Under the pieces are notes generated by a model that was not told where the DNA came from, did not search any database, and worked only from the letters and a program-made list of their open reading frames with translations. Made by a program: the position numbers and the translations under genes. Positions 43,425 through 52,825 of a DNA stretch of 64,000 nt are shown in pieces; position 1 is the stretch's first letter, and the number at the start of each line of letters is the position of its first letter. Origin of the DNA: Mycobacterium sp. 852013-51886_SCH5428379 (GTDB lineage Bacteria > Actinomycetota > Actinomycetes > Mycobacteriales > Mycobacteriaceae); NCBI RefSeq assembly GCF_001665575.1, contig NZ_LZSU01000039.1, positions 26,321 to 90,320 of the forward strand, read 5' to 3'.

Positions 43425-46400
43425 ATGAGCACCGCCGAATCCGCACGATCGCAACGCGCCCGCACGGGCTCCACCCGGCAAGGCGAATCCGGCGGACATG
43501 CGCGTTACGTCGGACGGGTGGGGGCGCTCGCGATCGCCCTCGGCGTCGGCGCGGTGATCGTGGCGGTGCCCGCGGTGGCGTTCGCCCAACCGAGCAACCC
43601 GACGGACGCGACCAACCCCACGGGCTCGAGCGGCATCGAGTCCACCAGGTCCGGCGCTTCGTCCTCGACCGGTTCCGCGCCGCCGCGGCGCTCGTCATCG
43701 TCGGATGCGCTCTCGCCGGCCGCCGACAGCGCCGGAGCCGGTATCGCGCGTCAGGGCGGCGTGCGCAACTCTCGGACCATCGACACCGGAGCCGGCACGT
43801 CCGATTCGCAGGACGATGCGCCCGCGTCGACGCGGCGTCGACTGGTCTCGGGCGGGTCGGGGTACGACGTGGCGGACAGCGGGCCCGCGGATCCGGCGCC
43901 GCGGCGGACGAATGGGATCAGGTCGACCCTCAACACCGACGAGGCCGAGTCCTTCAGCGAATCGCTTGTTGCTGTGGCGGATCCGCCGCCGGCCACGGCC
44001 GACACACGCGCCGTCCCTGACCTTGCCGGCTTCTTCACACTGTTCATCGGCAACGGCACCGCGGAGCGTCCCGACGCGGGCTTCTTCATCGGCAACGGTT
44101 ATGCCGGCGCGCCCGGCCGGGACGGCGGTCGCGGTGGGCTGCTGTTCGGTAACGGTGGCGCAGGCGGCGCCGGCGTGCCCGACGTCAACGGGGGCGCCGG
44201 CGGCAACGGCGGCGCCGCAGGTTTCTTCGGACGGGGCGGCGACGGCGGGTCCGGGACGGCCGGTGCGGCCGGCGGCAATGGCGGAGCGGCCGGACTGTTC
44301 GGCGACGGAGGCAACGGCGGCAACGGCGGCAACGGGCTGACGGGTGCCGCCGGTAGCAACGGCACTGATGCCGGTCAAGCGGGTGGCGCAGGCGGCAACG
44401 GCGACGTCGGGGGCCGTGGTGGCAACGGCGGTGCGGCCGGACTGTTCCTCGGGACCGGCGGTGGCGGCGGCGAAGGTGGGGCGGGCGGAACCGGCGGAAC
44501 CGGCGGGGCCGGCGCCGACGGCGCTCCCGCGACCGCTGCGGGCGCGATCGGACAGATCGGCGGCAATGGCGGTGCCGGTGGCCTCGGTGGCGACGGCGGC
44601 GCAGGCGGAACCGGCGGTCAGGGTCCCGCGTTGGTGGGCTTCTTCGGCTTCTTCGGCTCAGCGGGCCGCGACGGCGACGGTGGCGCAGGCGGAACGGGTG
44701 GCGCGGCCGGCACGGCCGGAAACGGTGGTGCCGGCGGGGACGGGGACGAGGACACCCCGGACGGCGGCGCGGGCGGCGACGGCGGCGACCTCGGTGCTGC
44801 CGGCCTCGGCGGCAACGGCGGCGCGGCGGGCGGCGCGAGTGGAAAGGCCGGCGCCCTCGGACTCCGCGGCGCCGCGGCCACCCGCGGCGGCAACGGCGGC
44901 GACGGTGGCGACGGGTTCACCAGAACCGTCGCGGGTACCGGGCCCGGCGGCCGAGGCGGGCGGGGTGGCGACGCAGGCGCGGTCGGTAACGGCGGCGCGG
45001 GCGGTAACGGCGGCGACGGGGCAGTCGGCCTGGGCGGTGAAGACGGCGACGCTCCCGGAGACAGCGGCACCGATGGTGCCGTCGGTGGCGCGGGCGGGGC
45101 GGCCGGGGCGGGCGGCGCGGGCGGCGCGATCTCCGGCGACGGTGGACGCGGTGGTGTGGGCGGCTCCGGCGGCGCCGGCGGCAGAGGCGGGGCCGGTGTC
45201 AACGGCGCGAACGTCACCGCAGCGGGAGCCGACGGGAACTCCGGCGGGTCCGGCGGGAACGGTGGCGCGGGCGGCGTCGGCGGATCGGGCGGCGCCGGCG
45301 GCGCATCGACCTTCGGCTCCGTCGGCCTGAACGGCAACGGCGGAACGGGCGGCACCGGCGGAAACGCGGGCACCCCCGGCGACGGCAGCGACGGCGCCGA
45401 CGGTGACGCGACCACTCCTGACGGCGGCGACGGCGGTGACGGCGGAGACGCAGGCACCGCGGGCGCGGGCGGTCTCGGCGGCGCGGTAGGTACCGGCGGA
45501 AAGGGCGGCGCCGACGGGTTGAACGGCGCGACCGGCGTCGCAGTGACCAACCGCGGTCACGGTGGCAAGGGCGGTGACGGGTTCACCAGGACCGTCGCCG
45601 GCAGCGGGGCCGGTGGCACGGGCGGCGACGGTGGTGACGGCGGCACGGTCGGTAACGGCGGCGCCGGCGGTCGCGGCGGCGACGGCGCCGACGGCAGGCC
45701 CGGCGAGGACGCCCTGAACCCGGGTCAGACCGGCGGCGTCGGCATGGTCGGCGGCGCCGGCGGCGACGGTGGTGCGGGCGGCAACGGTGGCGCGATCTCG
45801 GGGGTCGGCGGCGCGGGCGGCAACGCCGGTAACGGCGGCACCGGTGGTAACGGTGGCAGCGGCGCAGACGGCGAGGACGGCGACGAACCCGGTGAAGACG
45901 GTGGTATCGGCGGAACCGGTGGCGCGGGCGCGACCGGCGGTAAGGGCGGTAACGGCGGCATCGGCGGCACCGGCACCACCACCGGTCTGACCGGCACCGG
46001 CGGCCGGGGCGGCAACGGCGGAAACGCCGGTATCGCAGGCGACGGCGGCGACGGCGCCGACGGCGACGCCGACAACCCCGATGGCGGCGACGGCGGCAAG
46101 GGCGGCGACCCAGGCCTCATCGGCGCCGGCGGTACCGGCGGCAACGGACGCACCACCGGTGGCACCGGCGACAGCGGTGCCGCGGCCACCACCGGCGGCA
46201 ACGGCGGCGACGGCGGCGACGGGTTCACCAAGATCGTCGCCGGCAGCGGGGCCGGTGGCACGGGCGGCGACGGTGGTGACGGCGGCACGGTCGGTAACGG
46301 CGGCGCCGGCGGTCGCGGCGGCGACGGCGCCGACGGCAGGCCCGGCGAGGACGCCCTGAACCCGGGCCAGGGTGGTGGCACCGGCCAATTCGGTGGTGCA

Positions 46401-49400
46401 GGCGGCAGCGGCGGCGCGGGTGGCAACGGCGGCGCGATCTCCGGCGCCGGCGGCACCGGCGGAGACGGAGGCAATGGCGGCACCGGCGGAATGGGCGGCA
46501 CCGGCGCGCACGGCGTGGCCAGTGGCTTCCCCGGCCAGGCCGGGACAGACGGCAGCTCGGGCGGTACCGGCGGTGCGGGCGGAAAGGCCGGAGCCGCCGG
46601 CAAGGGCGGTGTTGCAGCAGACGGCACCGCGGCCGCGGACGGCAGCGTGGGCGCCAACGGCGACGGTGGCGCCGGAGGTACCGGCGGCAACGGCGGCGCG
46701 GGTGCCACCGGGTCCGCCGACGACGGCAGCGACAACGCCGGTACCGGCGGCCAGGGCGGGACCGGGGGCGACGGCGGCAAGGGCGGCGCCGTCGGGACCG
46801 GCGGCACCGGTGGAGTCGTCGGGGCCGGCGGCACCGGCGGCCAGGGCGGGACGGGCGGCCAGGGCGGCGCAGGCGCCGACGGGACCGCGCACACCGGCGG
46901 CCAGGGCGGAAATGCAGGCGCCGGCGGTCAGGGCGGCATCACCGACGGTGGAACCAACGGCAGCGGCGGAGCAGGCGGCACCGGTGGCCAGGGCGGCACC
47001 GGCGGTAGCGCTCTCGACACCGCTGGGACCGGAGGTACCGGCGGCACGGGCGGCACCGGCGGCGCGGGTGGCGCCATCGGGACCGGCGGGACTGGCGGAT
47101 CCGTCGGCGACGGTGGGACAGGTGGCCAGGGCGGCACCGGCGGCCGAGGGGCCGACGCCGCGCCGCGGAGCGCGGACACCGGAGGTATGGGCGGTACCGG
47201 CGGCACCGGCGGCCAGGGCGGCGTCACCCTCGGAGGCACCAACGGCAGCGGCGGTCAGGGCGGCACCGGCGGCCAGGGCGGCACCGGCGGCAACTACGAC
47301 ATCGAGACCATGGACCCGACCGACGGCGGCGACGGCGGCACCGGCGGCACCGGCGGCCAGGGCGGAGCGATCGGCACCGGAGGCACCGGCGGTCTGGGTG
47401 GCGGTGCTGGCACCGGCGGCCAGGGCGGTGACGGCGGACGCGGCAGCATCGGCATCATCAACGAAAGCAGCGGTGGCCGGGGCGGCACCGGCGGTCAGGG
47501 CGGCAAGGGCGGCCAGGGCCTCGACGCGACCGACCCGAACACCACGTACGCCGGTGGCCAGGGCGGTGCCGGCGGGGTCGGCGGCCAAGGCGGCGACACC
47601 TCTACCGACCCGATCAGCGGTCAGGGAACCAACGGCGACGGCGGCGCCGGCGGCCGGGGTGGAGAAGGTGGCCAGGGCGGCACCGGCTACACCGGCCCCG
47701 GAACCGACACCGCGGGCACAGGCGGATCCGGCGGCACGGGCGGCGACGGTGGCACCGGCGGTGCGGTCGGCACCGGCGGCGCCGGCGGCACCATCGGCGA
47801 CGGCGGAGACGGCGGCACCGGCGGGCAGGGCGGGACCGGCGGCCAGGGCACACCCGGCAGCGGTGCAACCGATCCCGGCACGGGTGGGGCCGGCGGGACA
47901 GGCGGCACCGGCGGCGCCGGCGGCGGCGGCGCGTCGGTCGGCGACAGCGGCGACGGCGGGAAGGGCGGCACCGGCGGCCAGGGCGGCGACGGGGCCGACG
48001 GCGACCGGGCCGGCAACCCATCGGGGAGCACCGGCGGCGCCGGAGGCATCGGCGGCCAGGGCGGTCAGGGCGGCGCCACCACCGGCGGAGCCAACGGCAA
48101 CGGCGGCGGCGGTGGCAGCGGCGGCCAGGGCGGCACCGGTGGCGTCGGCGCGCTCAGCACCGGCGCAGACGACGCGGGCACCGGCGGTGACGGCGGACAG
48201 GGCGGCCAGGGTGGCATCGGCGGCGCGGTGGGCGGCGACGGCACGGGTGGCACGGTCGGCGGCGACGGCACCGGCGGCCAGGGCGGTACGGGCGGCAGAG
48301 GCGGCGACGGCACCTACGACAGCGGTGACGACGGCGGAACGGGTGGTGTGGGCGGCCAGGGCGGTCGAGGCGGCGGCACGAACGGCGATGGCGGCCAAGG
48401 CGGCACCGGCGGCCAGGGCGGCGCGGGTTCCTCCGTGTCCGGCGCCGCAGAGGCCGGCGACGGCGGCACCGGCGGCCGGGGCGGCACCGGCGGCAGCGGC
48501 GGAGTCATCGGCGTCGGTGGCACCGGCGGCGACGGCGGCCAGGGCGGCTGGACCAGCGGAGGCGGTACGGCCGGCGACGGCGGCGCGGGTGGTCAGGGCG
48601 GCGACGGCCGCACCGGCGCCGCGGGCACCCCGACGAGGGCAGGGGCGCAGGGCAGCACCGGCGGCGACGGCGGCGCAGGCGGTGCCGGCGGTAACACGGG
48701 CGTCGGCGGCACGGCGGGCGAGGGCGGCGACGGCGGCCAGGGCGGTACCGGCGGCGCGGGCGGTGCCGGGTCCGACGACACCGGCGTCGACAACGCGACC
48801 GCAGGCGGCAGCGGAGGCACAGGCGGCAATGGTGGCGCAGCGGGCGCGGGTGGCACCACCGCCGGCGGCGGCACCGCCGACAGCGGCGGGGCCGGTACCG
48901 GCGGAACCGGCGGCGTGGGCGGGCAGGGCGGCGCGACCGTCAACGCCGGCAACGTCGCCGGTAACGGCGGCGCGGGCGGCACCGGCGGCCAGGGTGGCTC
49001 CGGGATCGATGCCGACGCGAACGCCGGCTCCCCCGGCACGGGCGGCGCAGGTGGTCTCGGCGGCGCAGGCGGTGCCGGCGGTGAGTCCGGCGCCGGCGGA
49101 ACGAACGGCGGCGGCGGCCAGGGCGGCACGGGCGGCCAGGGCGGCACCGGCGGCACGGGCAGCGCCGACGATGGCAGCGACAACGCAGGCACCGGCGGCA
49201 GCGGCGGCGTAGGTGGTGCCGGCGGGGCCGGTGGCGCGAGCGGAACCGGCGGCGACGGCTCGGGCAGCACAGGCGACGGTGGCATCGGAGGCAAGGGCGG
49301 TACCGGTGGCGACGGCGGCGCGGGCCAAGACGTGACATCCGGTGCCGGCGGCCAGGGCGGCACCGGCGGCGGGGGCGGTCAGGGCGGAAACACCGACGGC

Positions 49401-51131
49401 GGGGTCAACGGCAGCGGCGGCCAGGGCGGTGACGGCGGCACCGGCGGCAGCGGCGGTGACGGCGTCGCCAACAGCGGCGCGAACGACGCCACCGCGGGCG
49501 GTGCGGGCGGTGACGGCGGCACCGGCGGCCAGGGCGGTGCGATCGGCACCGGCGGCACGTCGGGAGATATCGGCGTCGGCGGTACGGGCGGCGCGGGCGG
49601 AACCGGCGGTGACGGCGGCGACACGGCCACCGCCGGAAACACCGGCGGTGTCGGTGGTGCGGGCGGCGCCGGTGGTGCGGGCGGCGCCGGCCTGGTGAGC
49701 GCTCCCGGCGGCACCGGCAGCACCGGAGGCACCGGAGGCGCGGGCGGTGCGGGCGGCAACGGTGGCACCGGCCAGGCGCCAGGCGCAGTCAACGGAGATG
49801 GTGGCGCAGGCGGCCGGGGCGGCACGGGTGGCGCCGGCGGCGCCGGCCACACGGGCACTCCCGGTGTCGACGACGCCGGTGCGGGCGGCGCAGGCGGCGC
49901 AGGCGGCGCGGCCGGCAACGGTGGCGCGGCCGGCACCGGCATGAGCCTGCACGGCACCGGCGGCGCCGGAGGACAGGGCGGCACCGGTGGTGACGGCGGC
50001 GTCGGTGGTACGAGCGACACCGGCGAGGGACGCGACGGCGGCGCCGCAGGACAGGGCGGCGACGGCGGGACCGGCGGATCCGGCCAGAGCCACGGTGACG
50101 GCGGCGCCGGCGGCACGGGCGGCACCGGCGGCACCGGCGGAACCGGCGGCACCTCTGAGAGGGGCGGCGACGGCGGCGCGGGCGGCGCAGGCGGTGACGG
50201 CGGCGACTCCGGCCACAACGGCACCAGCGGAGCGAGCGGCGCCGGCGGTGGCGGTGGAGCCGGCGGTCGCGGTGGCGACGGATTCAACGGTGCCTCTCTG
50301 GATCCCATCCAGGGCGGCGGCGCCGGTGGTGACGGTGGAACGGGCGGCGATGCCGGAACGGCGGGCGGCGGCGATCGGAGCACGCCGAGCCACACCGGCG
50401 GCCACGGCGGCCACGGCGGCGCCGGCGGCACCGGCGGTGACACCGTCAACGACTACAACCACCGACCGGCGGGCACCGGCGGCAACGGCGGCAACGGCGG
50501 TGGCGGCGGCACCGGAGACCTGGTCGAGCAGGGCGGCAACGGCGGGGCCGGCGGCGCGGGCGGTAACGGCGCTGGCGGATCCCCGATCAGCGACGGCACC
50601 GCAGGCGGAAGCGGCGGCCGTGGCGGCGACGGTGGCACCAGTACCGGCGGCCTCACCCAGAACTACGGCGGGTTGGGTGGCGTCGGGGGCGACGGCGGGC
50701 ACGGCGGTAACGGTGGCGTGTCCGGACGCCCCGATCCGAGCGGTGACCAGCCCCCGGGGGACGGCGGTGCCGGCGGTGCCGGTGGTCACGGCGGAAACGG
50801 CGGCGCCGCTGACGGTCCCGGCAGCTACGGCGGTTGGGCGGGCGACGGCGGCGACGGTGGCGACGGCGGCACGGGCGGGGTCGTGCCGTACAACCCCGCC
50901 GTCGGCGGTGGAGGCGGCCACGGCGGCGAAGGCGGATCCGGCGGCGACGGCGGATCCGGCGGCACCGTTGGCTTCGGTGGCGAAGGCGGCGACGGCGGTA
51001 ACGGCGGACCGAACCCGGGGAGCACCAGCCAACCACCGGACGCGGGCGCCTCGGGTGGGTTCCCCACCGGCCCCGGCGGCGCTCCCGGCGGTGCCGGTGG
51101 CGCCGGTAGCCCGATGAACATCGGGCCGTGA
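43425..51131 (+). CDS. Giant exported PGRS-type glycine-rich protein
   Basis: Protein of 2,568 residues. Residues 1-54 form an export signal: an Arg-containing start, the hydrophobic VGALAIALGVGAVIVAVPAV, and an AFA/Q cleavage site. There is no PE domain. A Ser/Thr/Arg-rich linker runs to about residue 200, ending FFTLFIGNGTAERPDAG. Then PGRS repeats begin with GLLFGNGGAGGAG and FFGRGGDGG units, exactly as in PE_PGRS proteins, and continue for about 2,350 residues of GG-X with Asp, Asn, Thr and Gln. Early on, a module of about 214-221 residues with the marker DGFT(R/K)xVAG recurs three times. ATG 43425 has GAGGA upstream. A surface protein or wall matrix role is inferred. Other long open frames here are by-products of the repeat. 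Confidence 0.85.
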   Translation: MSTAESARSQRARTGSTRQGESGGHARYVGRVGALAIALGVGAVIVAVPAVAFAQPSNPTDATNPTGSSGIESTRSGASSSTGSAPPRRSSSSDALSPAADSAGAGIARQGGVRNSRTIDTGAGTSDSQDDAPASTRRRLVSGGSGYDVADSGPADPAPRRTNGIRSTLNTDEAESFSESLVAVADPPPATADTRAVPDLAGFFTLFIGNGTAERPDAGFFIGNGYAGAPGRDGGRGGLLFGNGGAGGAGVPDVNGGAGGNGGAAGFFGRGGDGGSGTAGAAGGNGGAAGLFGDGGNGGNGGNGLTGAAGSNGTDAGQAGGAGGNGDVGGRGGNGGAAGLFLGTGGGGGEGGAGGTGGTGGAGADGAPATAAGAIGQIGGNGGAGGLGGDGGAGGTGGQGPALVGFFGFFGSAGRDGDGGAGGTGGAAGTAGNGGAGGDGDEDTPDGGAGGDGGDLGAAGLGGNGGAAGGASGKAGALGLRGAAATRGGNGGDGGDGFTRTVAGTGPGGRGGRGGDAGAVGNGGAGGNGGDGAVGLGGEDGDAPGDSGTDGAVGGAGGAAGAGGAGGAISGDGGRGGVGGSGGAGGRGGAGVNGANVTAAGADGNSGGSGGNGGAGGVGGSGGAGGASTFGSVGLNGNGGTGGTGGNAGTPGDGSDGADGDATTPDGGDGGDGGDAGTAGAGGLGGAVGTGGKGGADGLNGATGVAVTNRGHGGKGGDGFTRTVAGSGAGGTGGDGGDGGTVGNGGAGGRGGDGADGRPGEDALNPGQTGGVGMVGGAGGDGGAGGNGGAISGVGGAGGNAGNGGTGGNGGSGADGEDGDEPGEDGGIGGTGGAGATGGKGGNGGIGGTGTTTGLTGTGGRGGNGGNAGIAGDGGDGADGDADNPDGGDGGKGGDPGLIGAGGTGGNGRTTGGTGDSGAAATTGGNGGDGGDGFTKIVAGSGAGGTGGDGGDGGTVGNGGAGGRGGDGADGRPGEDALNPGQGGGTGQFGGAGGSGGAGGNGGAISGAGGTGGDGGNGGTGGMGGTGAHGVASGFPGQAGTDGSSGGTGGAGGKAGAAGKGGVAADGTAAADGSVGANGDGGAGGTGGNGGAGATGSADDGSDNAGTGGQGGTGGDGGKGGAVGTGGTGGVVGAGGTGGQGGTGGQGGAGADGTAHTGGQGGNAGAGGQGGITDGGTNGSGGAGGTGGQGGTGGSALDTAGTGGTGGTGGTGGAGGAIGTGGTGGSVGDGGTGGQGGTGGRGADAAPRSADTGGMGGTGGTGGQGGVTLGGTNGSGGQGGTGGQGGTGGNYDIETMDPTDGGDGGTGGTGGQGGAIGTGGTGGLGGGAGTGGQGGDGGRGSIGIINESSGGRGGTGGQGGKGGQGLDATDPNTTYAGGQGGAGGVGGQGGDTSTDPISGQGTNGDGGAGGRGGEGGQGGTGYTGPGTDTAGTGGSGGTGGDGGTGGAVGTGGAGGTIGDGGDGGTGGQGGTGGQGTPGSGATDPGTGGAGGTGGTGGAGGGGASVGDSGDGGKGGTGGQGGDGADGDRAGNPSGSTGGAGGIGGQGGQGGATTGGANGNGGGGGSGGQGGTGGVGALSTGADDAGTGGDGGQGGQGGIGGAVGGDGTGGTVGGDGTGGQGGTGGRGGDGTYDSGDDGGTGGVGGQGGRGGGTNGDGGQGGTGGQGGAGSSVSGAAEAGDGGTGGRGGTGGSGGVIGVGGTGGDGGQGGWTSGGGTAGDGGAGGQGGDGRTGAAGTPTRAGAQGSTGGDGGAGGAGGNTGVGGTAGEGGDGGQGGTGGAGGAGSDDTGVDNATAGGSGGTGGNGGAAGAGGTTAGGGTADSGGAGTGGTGGVGGQGGATVNAGNVAGNGGAGGTGGQGGSGIDADANAGSPGTGGAGGLGGAGGAGGESGAGGTNGGGGQGGTGGQGGTGGTGSADDGSDNAGTGGSGGVGGAGGAGGASGTGGDGSGSTGDGGIGGKGGTGGDGGAGQDVTSGAGGQGGTGGGGGQGGNTDGGVNGSGGQGGDGGTGGSGGDGVANSGANDATAGGAGGDGGTGGQGGAIGTGGTSGDIGVGGTGGAGGTGGDGGDTATAGNTGGVGGAGGAGGAGGAGLVSAPGGTGSTGGTGGAGGAGGNGGTGQAPGAVNGDGGAGGRGGTGGAGGAGHTGTPGVDDAGAGGAGGAGGAAGNGGAAGTGMSLHGTGGAGGQGGTGGDGGVGGTSDTGEGRDGGAAGQGGDGGTGGSGQSHGDGGAGGTGGTGGTGGTGGTSERGGDGGAGGAGGDGGDSGHNGTSGASGAGGGGGAGGRGGDGFNGASLDPIQGGGAGGDGGTGGDAGTAGGGDRSTPSHTGGHGGHGGAGGTGGDTVNDYNHRPAGTGGNGGNGGGGGTGDLVEQGGNGGAGGAGGNGAGGSPISDGTAGGSGGRGGDGGTSTGGLTQNYGGLGGVGGDGGHGGNGGVSGRPDPSGDQPPGDGGAGGAGGHGGNGGAADGPGSYGGWAGDGGDGGDGGTGGVVPYNPAVGGGGGHGGEGGSGGDGGSGGTVGFGGEGGDGGNGGPNPGSTSQPPDAGASGGFPTGPGGAPGGAGGAGSPMNIGP
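45593..46366 (+). repeat. 132-bp exact direct repeat inside the PGRS gene
   Basis: Bases 45593-45724 recur identically at 46235-46366, offset 642 bases (214 codons, in frame). A more diverged copy of the same module begins near 44917. The units start with DGFT(R/K)xVAG and include RPGEDALNPGQ in the two close copies. Confidence 0.8.
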
Positions 51132-51174
51132 TCGGTGGTGATCGGCCGCCCGGTGGAGATTGCCGGGGCGGCCG

Positions 51175-51930
51175 CTCACCGTCGCCGACTTTCCCCGCGC
51201 GCGCGACGTCGCGCAGGGACACGTCAAGATCACATCGCCGGAGGCGGCCCGCCTCGTAAGCAGGGCGCTCGAGCCGGAGCTGCTGATCGCCGACGAACCC
51301 ACCACCGCACTGGACGTCACCGTGCAGGCACAGATCCTGTGGCTGATCGAAAGCTCAACGCCGAAACCAATCTCGCGGTCGTGCTGACCACCCGCGACCT
51401 CGGGGTGGTCGCCGAAGTGGCAGATCGCGAGATCGCCCGGGTGTGCGCCGTCGACGGCGTGAGTCTGCGGCTCCACGAGGGCGAAACGCTGGGGTTGGTG
51501 GGCGAATCCGGCTGCGGGAAATCGACGCTGTGCCGACTGATTCTCCAATTACTCACGCCGACATCGGGTTCGGTGCGCCTCGCCGGAGACGAGCTCGTGG
51601 GCAGGTCTCGGCGTGAATTGCGCCCCGTCCGGCGCCACATCCACGCAGGCGCGTCGGCCAGATCATCGGCGATCCGATGAGGTTGCACGGTCTGGCCGAC
51701 GGCGGACCTGCAGGACGAGTTCAAACTGTCCCACGACCTCGGCGTCGTGCGGCACGTGTCCGACCGGGTGCGGTGATGTACCTCGGCAAGGTCGTGGGGC
51801 CGCCTCGGGGGATGCGTTGTATGACAGGACGATTCACCCGTACATCAACAGCCTGCTGTCAGCGGTGCCGATTCCCGACTCGGCCCCGGTACGACCGTGC
51901 AGGATCTGTTGGCCGGCGTCGACCTCAGCT
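51175..51930 (+). pseudogene. Decayed oligopeptide ABC transporter ATPase (DppD/DppF-like)
   Basis: Fragments of two ABC ATPase domains lie in different frames. First: ALEPELLIADEPTTALDVTV then QAQILWLI (about 51268-51352). Then, shifted, ETNLAVVLTTRDLGVVAEVAD runs straight into the start of a second domain, CAVDGVSLRLHEGETLGLVG, with P-loop GESGCGKST (about 51435-51530). A further shift gives QIIGDPMRLHGLADG, then SHDLGVVRHVSDRV, VMYLGKVVG, and the OppF-type end HPYINSLLSAVPIPDS. Walker A of the first domain is lost and several deletions and shifts exist, so no functional protein can be made. Confidence 0.82.
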
Positions 51931-52777
51931 AGTCGGTGGCGTCTTCAGCCGGCTTGTGGAATGTGTACACCCGGTACTGAATCAGGCCGAGTTTGGACAG
52001 CCATTTCATCCAGCGCGTGCCGACGATCATCGTCTCCTGCGCATCCGCGGACCCCTGTTCGCGGAAGAATCCGATCAGGAACGGATAGGTCGGCATCGTG
52101 TTGCGGCGAATGTTGCGGTTGGCCTCCAACCGCAAGCCGGCCCGCTTGCCCATCCTGCGGTAGGAGCGCAGCGGAACCGTGCCGAGCGTGCCGTAGGACT
52201 TCGCGATCCGCCCCCGCACCGCCACCCAGATGGGCGTCTTGCCGAACCAGGCCACGGCGGGCACGAAATCCGATACCGCGAGGTAGCCGCCGGGTTTGAG
52301 CACCCGCGCCGCCTCGGCGATGAAACGCTCCCGGGACGGGAAGTGGAAGATGCATTCGACGGCCAGCACGCGGTCGAAGGAGTTGTCCGCAAAGGGCAGT
52401 TCGCACGCGTCACCCTCGGTCCAGTCGATCTGGTTGCCGTTGGCCGCACGGGTCTGCGCCTCGGCCGCAGCAAGCTGACGCGGGTCGATGTTGAGGCCGG
52501 TGAGGTGCATTCCGGAATGGGTGGCGTTGATCTGCTGGATGGTGCCGCCGAAACCGCATCCGACGTCGAGCAGGCGCTGCCCGTCGGCGACCCGGCCGGC
52601 CTCCAACAGAACCGAGTTCATCTGCTCCATGGCCGCGATGTAGTCCGCACGGGTGCCCTCGGCGGATCTGGGGTCCTCCCAGTACCCCCAGTGCACCTGA
52701 CGTTCCCAGAGCTGGCCGGTTTCGCCACCGTCCTGTCGCTCGTCGATCAGGAGGTCGAAATACGGGAGCTCAGCCAT
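51929..52777 (-). CDS. SAM-dependent methyltransferase
   Basis: Protein of 282 residues of the class I (UbiE/sterol-methyltransferase-like) fold. Motif I is LLDVGCGFGGTIQQIN; the acidic residue of strand 2 is in GLNIDPRQL; GDACELPFADNSFDRVLAVE is the region that contacts the adenine; and ARVLKPGGYLAVSDF is the post-motif. The acceptor is unknown; N-terminal HWGYWEDP resembles small-molecule methyltransferases of natural product and quinone pathways. ATG 52777 follows a minus-strand TAGGTT (52784-52789) by 6 bases, suggesting a leaderless start. It is downstream of the AurF-like gene on the same strand. Confidence 0.9.
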   Translation of the reverse strand: MAELPYFDLLIDERQDGGETGQLWERQVHWGYWEDPRSAEGTRADYIAAMEQMNSVLLEAGRVADGQRLLDVGCGFGGTIQQINATHSGMHLTGLNIDPRQLAAAEAQTRAANGNQIDWTEGDACELPFADNSFDRVLAVECIFHFPSRERFIAEAARVLKPGGYLAVSDFVPAVAWFGKTPIWVAVRGRIAKSYGTLGTVPLRSYRRMGKRAGLRLEANRNIRRNTMPTYPFLIGFFREQGSADAQETMIVGTRWMKWLSKLGLIQYRVYTFHKPAEDATD

Positions 52778-52825
52778 GTGCGGAACCTAACACTTGAGAA
52801 GGGTTGTTCGTGACCGGCAGGCCGA

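Noticed and set aside
46372..49212. A + strand open frame of 946 codons, Ala/Arg/Pro-rich, in a second frame of the PGRS gene
   Set aside because: Composition-driven shadow of the Gly-rich frame without motifs.
44658..51548. A minus-strand open frame of about 2,300 codons opposite the giant PGRS gene
   Set aside because: It is an Ala/Thr/Val-rich mirror of GGN repeats, has no start context and no domain, and is expected when GC-rich Gly codons repeat. The signal peptide and PGRS motifs are on the + strand.
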